A DNA stretch of 64,000 bases from Rossellomorea aquimaris (GCF_008180865.1 NZ_VTEX01000006.1:310281-374280), one strand, 5' to 3'; shown: positions 42,935 to 51,893, counted from the first letter of the stretch. The notes: generated by a model from the sequence alone, not told the origin. Translations and numbers: made by a program.

Positions 42935-43750
42935 TTATCCATTCCCTCCCAGAAAGCTCTCAACCACACCATTAAACTTCTCACTATACTCCCAAAACAT
43001 AAGGTGTCCTCCCAATACCTCCACCGACGCTTTAGGAGCAAGCTTTCTCAGACTATAGGCCGCAACTTCTGCCCAGTGCTCGGCTACAACAAATAGAGTC
43101 GGTACAGATTCACTGCTCTCTGCCGCCTCCTCACGATAATCGGAGAAAAGCCCGGAAGAAAACAAATTGGCGGCAATATAGTAAGGGGTTTTGAGTGATT
43201 GCTCGACGATCCAATTTAATTCTTCTTCCTTCAGCTCTCGTTGGACCATGACTCCGGTGGCATAAGCAGAGATGAAATCCCGTTGTCCTTTGGGATTGCG
43301 AAGGTAGTTCGTGTAGGCAGCAGCCATGTCATCAAGCTTGCCTTCCACCCAATCCTGGTCTTGGTGGAGGGATAGTGATTTAGGCGGCATATCAATGAGG
43401 ACGAGGGATTTGATCCCAACCGTACCGAATTGGCGGATATATTCCCAAACCGTTAAGCACCCGAATGACCAGCCGACAAGCGTTACATTTTCAATTTTCA
43501 AGTGCTTCAATACCTTTGTGAGATCAGTTCCGTGGGTGACATAGTCATTCCCGTGGACCGTCATGGTTGACCGTCCATGGCTTCTGGGATCAATCACAAT
43601 TACTCGGTGAGTTTTTGAAAAATGCTTGACCTGCTCGGTGAAGACCTCAGTGGTAAATGTAAAACCCGGAATAAATACAATAGGCTCCCCACTGCCGGTA
43701 TCCTGCACGAATAATTCGATTCCCGGTTCCACTTCAATGTATGTGTTCAT
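42935..43750 (-). CDS. Alpha/beta hydrolase
   Basis: 271 residues with a canonical fold: oxyanion-hole region GEPIVFIPGFTFTTEVF, HRVIVIDPRSHGRST, nucleophile elbow LVGWSFGCLTVW (Ser), and the C-terminal catalytic His in VLGGHLMFWEYSEKF. The acid is probably in the FVVAEHW segment region. It resembles haloperoxidase/esterase-type proteins; substrate unknown. No cofactor or signal peptide, so it is cytoplasmic. The start codon ATG at 43750 follows CAGGGGGACAGCT. Single gene. Confidence 0.85.
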   Translation of the reverse strand: MNTYIEVEPGIELFVQDTGSGEPIVFIPGFTFTTEVFTEQVKHFSKTHRVIVIDPRSHGRSTMTVHGNDYVTHGTDLTKVLKHLKIENVTLVGWSFGCLTVWEYIRQFGTVGIKSLVLIDMPPKSLSLHQDQDWVEGKLDDMAAAYTNYLRNPKGQRDFISAYATGVMVQRELKEEELNWIVEQSLKTPYYIAANLFSSGLFSDYREEAAESSESVPTLFVVAEHWAEVAAYSLRKLAPKASVEVLGGHLMFWEYSEKFNGVVESFLGGNG

Positions 43751-43948
43751 AGCTGTCCCCCTGAAAGTCTGTCAATTTGTTTCTACATTATATTCTTCAT
43801 GACGTTGTTTCATATCGGAAATTATTTATCAATAAAGAATACGCCGTCCTAATAATGGAGCATTTTAAAAAAAATTTTTTATAGGGTGTCCTTTTTCACT
43901 CTTCCAACCTATTTAAAACATGAATAGATCAGAAGGGTGGAAGAGAAG

Positions 43949-44992
43949 ATGAAATCAGGATGTCAGGTAGTGGATCAAATCGGTGAATTGGAGATCGTGG
44001 GGAATATCGTTCCTCATTTATGGTATAAGAACATTACGTTTTCAAGCGGGAAGGCCCATTTTGTAGCGATTGCGTTACTCGCGGATATTGTGTATTGGTA
44101 CAGACCGACAATGATCAGGGATAACAGCGGGATGGTCAGTGGTGCGAGGACGAAATTCAAGGGCGATATGCTGCAGAAGAGCTATCAAGCCTTTGCCGAT
44201 ACATACGGATTTACGAAGCGGCAAGTGAAGGATGCCATCGATTTTCTTGTGGAACATCATTTGCTGGTCCGGGAGTTCAGGACGATTTCGTCTTCGAGTA
44301 TCATTTTGAACAATGTGATGTATGTGCAGCCGATCGCTGAGAATGTTAAACGGGTGATGAATGAACGGTTTAACGTGTCTGAGCTTGTTTCCATTTGCCC
44401 GCCTGTTACGTCCAAACGTACCACGTCACCCCTTTCAAATGATGGCCTGTCCCATCAGGAGGAGGGGGCTCCTGATGTGGAAGAGGGGACGTATACAGAG
44501 AGTACTTCAAAGAATCCTTCAGAAAATCATGAACAAGAACAACAAAGCGGGGGCGAGTGTCCGCTTTCCTTTTTCAAAGACAATGGATTCGGCAGACTGG
44601 GGTCTTATTTGCAAGAGAAAATCAAAACCTGGTGTGAAAGTCTTTCCGAGAGCCTCGTCGTCGAAGCGATGAAGCGAGCGGTTGAACAAGGGAAACATTA
44701 CTGGAGCTATGTGGATGCGATCCTGGTGAAGTGGGAACAGCTGAACGTGCGGGATGTGAAGGATGCGAGGGCGAAAGATATTCAGATCATGTGCGAGAAA
44801 GTGCATAAACGGAACGTACACAGAGGGGGAAGGAAGCCGGTACGTACGGAGAAGCTGCCGGATTGGTTCACTGAAGATGAGGCAGTAAAAGCATCTGAGG
44901 AGGACTGTGGCGAGGAGTTTGAAGCGGAGAAAGCAAAGTTGATGGCGGAGCTTGAAGCGTACCGGGAGCGTAGGGCCGGTGTCGTCATGTGA
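43949..44992 (+). CDS. DnaD/DnaB_2-domain replication-type protein
   Basis: 347 residues. The N-terminal ~140 residues are a winged-HTH replisome-organiser-like domain: GNIVPHLWYKNITFSSGKAH, ADIVYWYRPT, YGFTKRQVKDAIDFLVEHHLLVREFRT. After a polar linker (to ~210) comes a DnaB_2/DnaD C-terminal domain (FFKDNGFGRLGSYLQEKI, HYWSYVDAILVKWEQLNV) and a tail EKLPDWFTEDEA..YRERRAG. Such proteins are typical of phage and ICE replication modules, but no other phage gene is near. The ATG at 43949 is preceded by AGAAGGGTGG. A decayed homologue of its tail lies at 50110-50290. Confidence 0.85.
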   Translation: MKSGCQVVDQIGELEIVGNIVPHLWYKNITFSSGKAHFVAIALLADIVYWYRPTMIRDNSGMVSGARTKFKGDMLQKSYQAFADTYGFTKRQVKDAIDFLVEHHLLVREFRTISSSSIILNNVMYVQPIAENVKRVMNERFNVSELVSICPPVTSKRTTSPLSNDGLSHQEEGAPDVEEGTYTESTSKNPSENHEQEQQSGGECPLSFFKDNGFGRLGSYLQEKIKTWCESLSESLVVEAMKRAVEQGKHYWSYVDAILVKWEQLNVRDVKDARAKDIQIMCEKVHKRNVHRGGRKPVRTEKLPDWFTEDEAVKASEEDCGEEFEAEKAKLMAELEAYRERRAGVVM

Positions 44993-45196
44993 TGTGATCA
45001 TGAATGAAATAAGATAGTTCTTTGGTGTCCTTCTGGATTGGATTCAAGTATATAAAGGATGAAGAATGATAGGGTGGGTCATCAAGTGTTTCGAGAGCAG
45101 GAATTCTCTTCATAGAAAGAAACGAGAGAAAATTTATTTGTGATATATTAGTTCCAGTACTAGCTATTCTATGATTGAAAGAGGTACATATAAAAA

Positions 45197-45608
45197 ATGA
45201 AGAAGCTCGCTTTAATTTTATTTGCCATTTCTCTTTCAGCTCCCATATCTGCTCTACTATCAGTGGGAGCTGATTACTTGTTCACTGAACCTGTTAAACT
45301 TCAAGGTTATAATTATAACCCTCCAATTTTTGGCAACGGTAGTGGTTGTAGCTTTATATGAAATTCCGGTTTATATTATCGTCGGCATACCCGTTACTTA
45401 CCTTATTGACTTTCTTGTTCTAAAGATTTCGCCTCATTCACATCGTCTTAAAGAGTATGTAACCCTTTTAATTGGTTACTCAATAGCCTCTTTAATTCTC
45501 TCCTTTTACCTATTAAATAATGATTTTGAAGGGTATTTTATGGTTATCATTCCCGTTTTCACCTATTTTCATATTTTATGGTTTCTACGGGCTAGGTATG
45601 GGGATTGA
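45197..45608 (+). pseudogene. Frameshifted small membrane protein gene
   Basis: A frame opened by AAAGAGGTACATATAAAAAATG encodes a signal/TM start (MKKLALILFAISLSAPISAL..GADYLF) and stops at 45361. The +1 frame from about 45320 continues in register with TM-rich sequence (LQFLATVVVVALYEIPVYII.., LIGYSIASLILSFYLL, ARYGD) to 45608. Joining them near the AATTTTT tract at ~45329-45336 restores one protein of ~137 residues with four TM helices. Either a real frameshift or a base-call error. Family unknown. Confidence 0.65.
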
Positions 45609-45708
45609 GTTGAAGGTGAAACTGGGATGGTATCTAAATTTAGGAAGCGTCGAGATGGTTCTACCGTTTCTATTCTCATCTTGTTAAACAGGTGATGGAA
45701 AAAACTAC

Positions 45709-45739
45709 AAGAAAGAGGCCCTCTGTCCCGGCCTCTTAT
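45709..45739 (-). terminator. Intrinsic terminator of the DUF948 gene
   Basis: AAGAGGCC / GGCCTCTTTCTT stem on the minus strand, directly after the stop codon. Confidence 0.8.
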
Positions 45740-45742
45740 GAC

Positions 45743-46105
45743 TTACTTCAATTTAATCTGAACCGAATTCCTCTCCTGCGCATTAATCGTTTTGGGATTC
45801 CTCTTTTGCAATGCAGTCCTCTTAACCGAGCTGGTCACATTTTGTAACATATCACCCACATCATGTACGGACTCAAGTAAAGGGTCGACGGCTTTCATTT
45901 TTCCTTTTACGTCATCTGAAATCTGGTTGGCCGTGTGAATCAGTTCTTCTGCTTCCTCAGTCACTCCGTTCACGGCTTTCCGCGCGTCAGACAGCGTCTT
46001 TTCTGTTTCAGAAAGTGTTGTCATTACTTTTCTTAATGTCATAATTAAATAGATGACGAGAATGGTGAACGCGACGGCTGCAATGACAGCACTCCATTCA
46101 AGCAT
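45743..46105 (-). CDS. DUF948 membrane-anchored coiled-coil protein
   Basis: 120 residues: an N-terminal TM helix (AVIAAVAFTILVIYLIMTL), then an amphipathic coil with the DUF948 heptads (LSETEKTLSDARKAVNGVTEEAEELI, VKGKMKAVDPLLESVHDVGDML). YtxG/YoxC-type proteins of this family are general-stress-linked in B. subtilis; molecular role unknown. ATG at 46105 after AAGGGAGCTGGTCTC. Confidence 0.88.
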   Translation of the reverse strand: MLEWSAVIAAVAFTILVIYLIMTLRKVMTTLSETEKTLSDARKAVNGVTEEAEELIHTANQISDDVKGKMKAVDPLLESVHDVGDMLQNVTSSVKRTALQKRNPKTINAQERNSVQIKLK

Positions 46106-46295
46106 GAGACCAGCTCCCTTCGTTTACTCTAAATCTATGGGAATGGGGTCACAGTTATTCCTTTTCCCGGGTAGGTTGGGTATGAAAGGTCGGCGAGCAG
46201 TGCACAACTTCCGTGAAAAGCTTCCAGAATGTTATGACACAAGGAAACTGTCCCTTGTCCTCTCTCAATCAAAAATCAAAAGGAGTGAATTCAAA

Positions 46296-47030
46296 TTGAA
46301 ATCCTACATTGTCAAAATCGAATTAGAAGAGTCCAATCCGTTAATATGGAGAAGGGTGATCTTGCCAGCGGGAGCGACATATAGAAGGCTTCATGATATT
46401 ATCCAGAACGTGACTAATTTTCTGAGTGGTTATCCTCATGAAGGATATCACCTTTTTGAATTCGACCTGACGGAGGATCATAGGATTGTCACGGATAATG
46501 AAGAAGCTTACCTGGATCATCAGCATTATAAGAAGAACAAGGCCATGTATGAAGAACGGCTGAAGTCGATACCACATGAAATGCTGGAATTTGAGAAAAA
46601 TGATCAGGAAAGATTAAAGGTAGAAGTCCGCAAACCCACTGGTTTAAAGATCGATGAGTATCTGGAAAAGCATAAGGAAATCAGGTATTCCTATGATCTT
46701 GGTGATGGTTGGCATTTTACTGTAAAGCTTGAGCGGATTGTCGACGATTACTATTTTGGCTTTCCGACTCTTCTTGATGGAGCGGAAACAGCACCACCTG
46801 AAGATGTTGGTGGTATACATGGGTTCTATGAATTTCTTGATGCTTTTCGTGATGAGATGCATCCTGAGCATGAGAACATGAAGTCATGGGCTAAGTCAGT
46901 ATATTTCAGGGAATATGATCTTGTGTGGATCAATCAAAAACTCAAAGGGCTTAATTATAAGAAGACTGAGTGGGATAAGATTAACCATGAAAACTATAAA
47001 ATCATTGAGGATAAATATCGGAAGAGCTAG
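46296..47030 (+). CDS. Plasmid pRiA4b ORF-3-like family protein
   Basis: 244 residues matching the PRiA4_ORF3 family: SYIVKIELEESNPLIWRRVILPAGATYRRLHDIIQ at the start, YSYDLGDGWHFTVKLERI and the acidic AETAPPEDVGGIHGFYEFLDAF. Family function is unknown, though it is frequent on mobile and accessory islands. The TTG at 46296 follows AAAAGGAGTGAATTCAAA; the frame upstream is open but runs antisense to the DUF948 gene and is not coding. GGGGGACAGGCACCCAC just after the stop is a repeat motif common downstream of Bacillus genes. Confidence 0.88.
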   Translation: MKSYIVKIELEESNPLIWRRVILPAGATYRRLHDIIQNVTNFLSGYPHEGYHLFEFDLTEDHRIVTDNEEAYLDHQHYKKNKAMYEERLKSIPHEMLEFEKNDQERLKVEVRKPTGLKIDEYLEKHKEIRYSYDLGDGWHFTVKLERIVDDYYFGFPTLLDGAETAPPEDVGGIHGFYEFLDAFRDEMHPEHENMKSWAKSVYFREYDLVWINQKLKGLNYKKTEWDKINHENYKIIEDKYRKS

Positions 47031-47144
47031 ATTTTTGGGATGGGACGGGGGACAGGCACCCACAGTAAACAAATGGGCTGGATTGAGATTGAATCGATGT
47101 TCAAAGGATCCCATTCTGTCTGTTTTGTTTGAAAACCAAGGAAA

Positions 47145-47341
47145 AGTTTGCGTATTTTTAGCTGAGGTGGGATTTTGAGAGTTCCATGGGTACATATAGC
47201 GGCCGGAAATGATGGTGAGGGTGTCTCTGCTTAGGAATTAATCCTGATCGGACTATTTTCAAACCTGTTTTAAGATAATTGATCCTGTATTCGATTTATT
47301 AATCCTCTTTTTAAATAATTGATCCTACTTGTCGAATTTTC
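47145..47341 (-). repeat. 20-bp-phased GGATCAATTAAT element, copy G (minus orientation)
   Basis: On the minus strand: GAAAATTCGACAAGTAGG, modules whose CC pairs on the plus strand are at 47324, 47304, 47284, 47264 and 47243 (20, 20, 20, 21). The tail TCCCACCTCAGCTAAAAA lies near 47173-47156, without a clear GACAATC end. Module 4 is degenerate. It lies between two plus-strand genes. Confidence 0.8.
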
Positions 47342-47448
47342 TTTAGGTAGTCAAATAAACTGGATTACTTTATAACTTAGATGTTATCTCTCTCAGTAAC
47401 CGAAGAGTCTTTAAGGAGCCTGTGCTCTAAAACTAGCATTTTAAGTAA

Positions 47449-47480
47449 AAACGAGGGGGACTCATCCCCTCGTTTTTCAT
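47449..47480 (+). terminator. Orphan intrinsic terminator
   Basis: AAACGAGGGG / CCCCTCGTTTTT stem. No gene ends just upstream; the previous stop is at 47030 with repeat copy G between. It may terminate read-through or a small RNA in 47345-47480. Confidence 0.75.
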
Positions 47481-47562
47481 TTGGTTCTGCAGCCATGAGT
47501 CCCTTGTGAATTTCGTGGGGATCCTGCCCTCTGGCCACCCTAAGAATGGGTCAAAAGTTATG

Positions 47563-47640
47563 TTTGTAATTAAAATGTAATATTAACCCAAATACATAGT
47601 ATAATAGACTTGTTGTAAAAATAACCCAAATACTAAGGAG
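47563..47640 (+). promoter_or_regulatory. Duplicated promoter region, copy 1
   Basis: TTAACCCAAATACATAGTAT with TATAAT (47600-47605), then TTGTAAAAATAACCCAAATAC. The motif AACCCAAATAC occurs twice, flanking the -10 by ~40 bp. A homologous block precedes the gene at 49654. Confidence 0.6.
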
Positions 47641-47647
47641 GAAAAAT

Positions 47648-49303
47648 GTGGGGAAAATTCTAAGCAGTCTAAGTATGATTACGATGTTGTTATTATCTGT
47701 ATGTACAGGGGGAACGGTGAAAGCTGCTTCTGTACAGGGAGATACTTTGGAGAATGCGGAACCAATCAATCTTGACCATGAGTATGAAGGAACACTGGAA
47801 TCGACTGAAGATGTAGACTTTTACCGTTTTACCCTCGATAAGACTGGAAATACGGTTATTCAATTTAATCGAGTGGAAGGCGCTACGTGGGGTGTGGAAA
47901 TCACCGATGAAAATGGTGACCCTTATACACATTTCAGTACTAGATTTCATTCAGGGGTCACGGGTGCTGAAGAGGTGAATATCGGCTTGCCTGCGGGGGA
48001 ATATTTTATCAAGGTGAGCACAGACTATCATAAATCCCCGGGGGTCCCATATACGTTCATGGTCCAGCAAACCCAAAACGATTATTTTGAAAAAGAATTC
48101 AATGACAAAATGGAAGCAGCATCTTCCATGCAATTGAACAAAACCTACAAAGGTCACATACAAACATATGATGACAAAGATTATTTTACATTTACCTTAG
48201 ATCGTACCGAGAGGATTGCTTTCAGTATAGAAAGAGATAATGAAGGATCATGGAATGCCCTCCTTGTGGATGAAAATGGGAAGGAATATGTCAATCTGGA
48301 CACTGACGTCCATTTTGCCGAGTATGGTCCTGATGTAGAACGGTTGGAGCTTCCTGCTGGAACGTACTATGTGAGATTGGAAAACAATTGGGGTACCCCG
48401 AACATGCCATATGCGTTTAAAGTACAGGAGTTAACAGACAGGATACAGGGAGCGAAGCGCTACGACACAGCAGTGGAGATTTCCAAGCAGGGCTTCAAAA
48501 CCTCTGACACGGTTGTATTGGTCTCAGGGAATGACTTCCCCGATGCCCTTGCAGGTGGTCCTCTGGCTTATTATCACAATGCCCCGATTCTATTGACGGA
48601 TAAGGAAAAACTTCCGATTGCCACCTGGAGGGAGGTTCAGCGCCTTAAAGCGAAGAACGTGATCATCCTTGGTGGTGAGGGAGCCGTTTCCAATCATGTG
48701 GTGGAAGAATTGGAGTACATGGATATTGCTGTGAAACGAATCGGTGGGGATAACCGTTACGAGACAGCTGCGTATGTGGCGAAAGAAATACCCTCCACAA
48801 AAGCTGTGATCGCAAACGGTAAAAACTTCCCTGATGCCCTGGCTGTAGCACCATACGCTTCAAAGAATAGCATCCCGATTCTATTGACTGAAAAAGCTTC
48901 GTTACCGGATGCGACGAAAAAAGCACTTGCAGGGAAGGCAAATACCATCATTGTAGGTGCGGCAGGTGCAGTCAGTGAGTCCATAGAAAATGAACTCCCA
49001 AGCCCGGTTCGCTACGGTGGAATAAATCGCTATGAAACAGCTAAGTTGATTGTTGAAAACCTGGCACTGGGGAAAAACACGGGATATGTTGCGACAGGAA
49101 AGAACTTCCCTGATGCCCTTGCAGGATCTGTCCTGGCAGCAAAAAATAACTCGCCTATTTTGTTGGTCAGCTATACCTCTATACCAAGTCCGACCAAATC
49201 CCTCTTGATGGATTATTCTCATTACATGGTATGGGGTGGACCGGGAGCAATCACCGAAAACGTTGTGAAGGAATTGGATACGAATTTGATACAAATTAAA
49301 TAA
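47648..49303 (+). CDS. Secreted wall protein: two PPC-like domains and three CWB2 repeats
   Basis: 551 residues. The GTG start is 6 nt after AAGGAGG; signal peptide SMITMLLLSVCTGGTVKAA. Residues ~30-150 and ~155-275 are two related PPC-like beta domains (GTLESTEDVDFYRFTLDKTG and GHIQTYDDKDYFTFTLDRTE, each followed by LPAGEYF/LPAGTYY). Residues ~280-551 are three CWB2 repeats (GAKRYDTA, GDNRYETA, GINRYETA). There is no catalytic domain, so it is probably a structural or adhesive wall protein. It is the third CWB2 protein in the window. Confidence 0.9.
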   Translation: MGKILSSLSMITMLLLSVCTGGTVKAASVQGDTLENAEPINLDHEYEGTLESTEDVDFYRFTLDKTGNTVIQFNRVEGATWGVEITDENGDPYTHFSTRFHSGVTGAEEVNIGLPAGEYFIKVSTDYHKSPGVPYTFMVQQTQNDYFEKEFNDKMEAASSMQLNKTYKGHIQTYDDKDYFTFTLDRTERIAFSIERDNEGSWNALLVDENGKEYVNLDTDVHFAEYGPDVERLELPAGTYYVRLENNWGTPNMPYAFKVQELTDRIQGAKRYDTAVEISKQGFKTSDTVVLVSGNDFPDALAGGPLAYYHNAPILLTDKEKLPIATWREVQRLKAKNVIILGGEGAVSNHVVEELEYMDIAVKRIGGDNRYETAAYVAKEIPSTKAVIANGKNFPDALAVAPYASKNSIPILLTEKASLPDATKKALAGKANTIIVGAAGAVSESIENELPSPVRYGGINRYETAKLIVENLALGKNTGYVATGKNFPDALAGSVLAAKNNSPILLVSYTSIPSPTKSLLMDYSHYMVWGGPGAITENVVKELDTNLIQIK

Positions 49304-49307
49304 CATA

Positions 49308-49345
49308 AAAAGGAAGGACAGGGATATCCTGTGCTTCCTTTTTAT
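49308..49345 (+). terminator. Intrinsic terminator
   Basis: AAAAAGGAAG.ACAGG / CCTGT.CTTCCTTTTT stem after the CWB2 gene. Confidence 0.9.
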
Positions 49346-49507
49346 CTTGCCTTTGTTTATTTCATCCCATCTGCAATCGCTCCGAAATCTTAGGTATAAG
49401 AAACAGCAAGCTCTCCTTGTGATCCCGATAAATTGTATGAGGGCCGCGAGTACGTTCGCAGAAGCAAGTTCTTAGAATCCGTTTGAGGAACTAAACTCTG
49501 TTTGCTA

Positions 49508-49578
49508 GTAAGATTATGATTAATCCCAAATCCATAGTATACTAGAAATATTGTAAAAATAATCCAAAATCACAAGAG
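49508..49578 (+). promoter_or_regulatory. Duplicated promoter region, copy 2
   Basis: TTAATCCCAAATCCATAGTA, TATACT, then ATTGTAAAAATAATCCAAAA: about 75% matching base for base with 47575-47640. The genes behind the two copies are unrelated. Confidence 0.6.
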
Positions 49579-49653
49579 GCGAAGGGTGGACCCTGATTTT
49601 TGGGCCATGGAACCTGCCCCTTATTACTCCCTCACAAGAAAGGATTGTCACTA

Positions 49654-50067
49654 TTGACTTTGAACAAAAGGTCTTTGCTGGTTCTAACTATCATTCTAGT
49701 GGGAGGAACCATTCTCTATTTTGTTTATCATGCAGTAAATCAAACGCCCAAAAAAGTAGTAATGAATATAGTGGAAGATATCCAGGGAGAGAGGAAAGTC
49801 GAAGGGATCTCAAAAATAGAGCAAAAGAAACTTTATACCTTTTTTGAGTATCCACAAGAGCAAAATCTGGAGAAGCCGCACTTCATTATTAGTGATTACC
49901 CTGGTAGGCCAGACATTGTAAAAGTAACGTTTGAAATCATTCAAAACAATAAGAAAACCGGAATAGAAGCCATTTATGAAGGCCATGCTGACTTCTATTT
50001 AAAGAAACAAGGTCTCCGTTGGGAGGTTACGAAAATTGAAGTGACCCCTTACGAAAAAGAACGTTAA
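49654..50067 (+). CDS. Membrane-anchored small protein of unknown function
   Basis: The TTG at 49654 is 9 nt after AAAGGA. It gives 137 residues: one TM anchor (SLLVLTIILVGGTILYFVYH) and a ~100-residue outer domain with FFEYPQEQN, KVTFEIIQNNKKTGIEAIYEGHADFYL and WEVTKIEV, which looks like a small cystatin-like or DUF-type beta domain. An ATG at 49600 is in frame but lacks a ribosome site. No family recognised. Confidence 0.7.
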   Translation: MTLNKRSLLVLTIILVGGTILYFVYHAVNQTPKKVVMNIVEDIQGERKVEGISKIEQKKLYTFFEYPQEQNLEKPHFIISDYPGRPDIVKVTFEIIQNNKKTGIEAIYEGHADFYLKKQGLRWEVTKIEVTPYEKER

Positions 50068-50109
50068 CCTTCCCATATGCCTATCAGGAAGCGCATATAC
50101 GGGAAGGCG

Positions 50110-50290
50110 AAATCATGGTAAGAGAAAAGGACGGGGTAAAAAACAGGTCCTCGCGGAGAAGCTTCCGGTTTGGTTTACGGAGGAAAACCTGAAAAAGGAA
50201 ACGGTAGAAGACCATGATGAGGGCTTTGAAGCATAAATGGCTATGCGATGGCGAAGTTTGCAGAAAACAGGGAGCGGAGAACGGAAATTC
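50110..50290 (+). pseudogene. Decayed 3' fragment of a second DnaD-like gene
   Basis: The frame at ~50138-50236 reads KKQVLAEKLPVWFTEENL..DEGFEA then a stop; a shifted frame from 50245 continues AMAKFAENRERR. This aligns in order with the tail of the intact gene at 43949 (EKLPDWFTEDEA.., EEFEAEKAKLMAELEAYRERR). The N-terminal ~280 residues are gone. It shows that a second copy of that gene once stood beside regulator paralogue 2. Stretch 50291-50578 has no supportable gene; a TM-like fragment (PLAGIVLGVVFYTG at ~50465) may be another remnant. Confidence 0.7.
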
Positions 50291-50578
50291 ACAGGTGCTA
50301 GTCGTTCCTTTTCTTCATCCGTGAGACGTGACCAGATCTCTTGAAATTGAATTGTAGTTTACAATAAATTCTGAAAGAGTGAGAAAGATAAAAAGTAAAT
50401 TCATGCAGGTCTGCATGGTGATTATGGTCTGTTGCTCTATCACTTATATTCTATTTGAAGATTCCCTTAGCTGGAATTGTCTTAGGGGTGGTTTTTTACA
50501 CAGGTTGCTTTCGCCATCGGCTTATTGGTAGAGGAAGAATAGTGGAACATTTACTAACACCCCTTATCCCAACTTCCA

Positions 50579-51457
50579 TCAATTCGACATCTCCTCAATT
50601 TTAGATAAGAGAAACGTTACGTATGTCTCATCATTCCGAAGCTCGAACATATGCAAAGAATGCTTGAAATAAGGAAGAGCTTTTTCAATATCACCCGCCT
50701 GCTCATAATTGTAGCCTACCTGATAATGCAATTCTCCTAATCCCCATAGGAGCTCTTCCTGGAAACACCATTTGATGGCGTTGAGGCAGTAGGCCGTTGA
50801 ATCCTCCAGTTCCCCTTTACGTGTGAGCACTCTGGCTATGCTGTAAAATAATCGGGCTTTAATGGATTTATCCTGTAACACCTCTGTTGTATGTATAGCC
50901 GTTTCGACTTGCTTGAAATAATCGAGAGCTTCTTCAAATTGCTGTATTGAAAAGTGAATGTTGCCGATGCTTGAAAGGATCTGCATTTCCCTTTCAGACA
51001 TCGCTTTTTTGACGTTGGCGGTCATCTGATAAGCTTGATGTAATAGTGAAAACGAGGCAGTTGAATCCTTTCTTACTTCATATTGATATATTCCTTTGTG
51101 CCAGTAAAGAAGCTGAAGTTTTTCATTATCCCTATAGAAAAGAGGATTCTTTTCCTCTGTTTTGATCAGCTCCATCATTTCCTCGTATTGTCGGTTGATC
51201 CGTAGAAATCGTAACTGTCTTTCTACTTCTTTGCTATAATCCAGCCGCGGGGTGGTTCCGATCTCAAAGAAATAGTTTACGTCGACCCCAAGCTTAACAG
51301 AAATTTGGTACAATGCTGTGGCACTCGGGTAGATGTCTCCTTTTTCGATCCGGCTGATAAGTGCTTGGGTACAGATTCCTTCAGCGATCTCTCCTTGTGT
51401 AAGTCCGGCAGCCTTTCTCATTTCCTTTATCTTCTTTCCGATGACTGAGTAATCCAC
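50579..51457 (-). CDS. PlcR/NprR-type HTH-TPR regulator, paralogue 2
   Basis: 292 residues, GTG start after AGGAGGTGGCACC. HTH GKKIKEMRKAAGLTQGEIAE and ALISRIEKGDIYPSATALYQ, then TPR repeats (YWHKGIYQYEVRKD, AMSEREMQILSSIGNIHFSI, WCFQEELLWGLGELHYQVGYNYE). It is closest to paralogue 1 throughout, while the helical regions 70-140 vary more, as expected if the peptide ligands differ. No cognate pro-peptide gene found within 500 bp on either strand. Confidence 0.88.
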   Translation of the reverse strand: MDYSVIGKKIKEMRKAAGLTQGEIAEGICTQALISRIEKGDIYPSATALYQISVKLGVDVNYFFEIGTTPRLDYSKEVERQLRFLRINRQYEEMMELIKTEEKNPLFYRDNEKLQLLYWHKGIYQYEVRKDSTASFSLLHQAYQMTANVKKAMSEREMQILSSIGNIHFSIQQFEEALDYFKQVETAIHTTEVLQDKSIKARLFYSIARVLTRKGELEDSTAYCLNAIKWCFQEELLWGLGELHYQVGYNYEQAGDIEKALPYFKHSLHMFELRNDETYVTFLLSKIEEMSN

Positions 51458-51893
51458 GGTGCCACCTCCTGAATGAATGGTTGTATTTTTTATAGTGTAA
51501 CAGAAAAAATGCCTTTTCCAGTACAGCGATTTATTGAGAAAATTTCTGATATGGTGCCCTCCTGAATCGGATTCTTGAAATGGAGAGTGAAGGAAAATGA
51601 TTTAGTGGATTCGAAAGTATTCAAGCGGGAAGAAAAAGGGATACATATTCTCCTGATTGGATCAATCGGTTCATTAAGCGATAGAAGAAGTATGGATTGA
51701 TACGTGTAGTGGAGAATGGGGAAGAGCGGTCATCCACTTGAGAATCTATTTAAACAAACGTTTGATTATACGATGTGAACGTTGACATCATGGGGGCTAA
51801 GAGGGTAAACAAGTGTTTAGTTAATCATACAGACACCACATATGGAGGGCTTGAGAAGGAAGGGGCGACGTTGTCATGATGGCTGCTTCCCGT
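51458..51893. other. Gap between regulator paralogues 2 and 3
   Basis: 436 bp. No promoter, hairpin or secreted-peptide ORF that I can support; the only short minus-strand frame after paralogue 3 is 18 codons, polar and without a signal sequence. Confidence 0.4.

Noticed and set aside
42782..43096. 104-codon plus-strand frame with TTGGAGGT ribosome site
   Set aside because: It runs through the intrinsic terminator of the convergent hydrolase gene and then antisense to its coding region; composition is unlike a real protein.
46053..46295. N-terminal extension of the pRiA4b-like gene
   Set aside because: The stretch is antisense to the DUF948 gene start and its promoter; the TTG at 46296 has an AAAAGGAG site and starts at the family domain.
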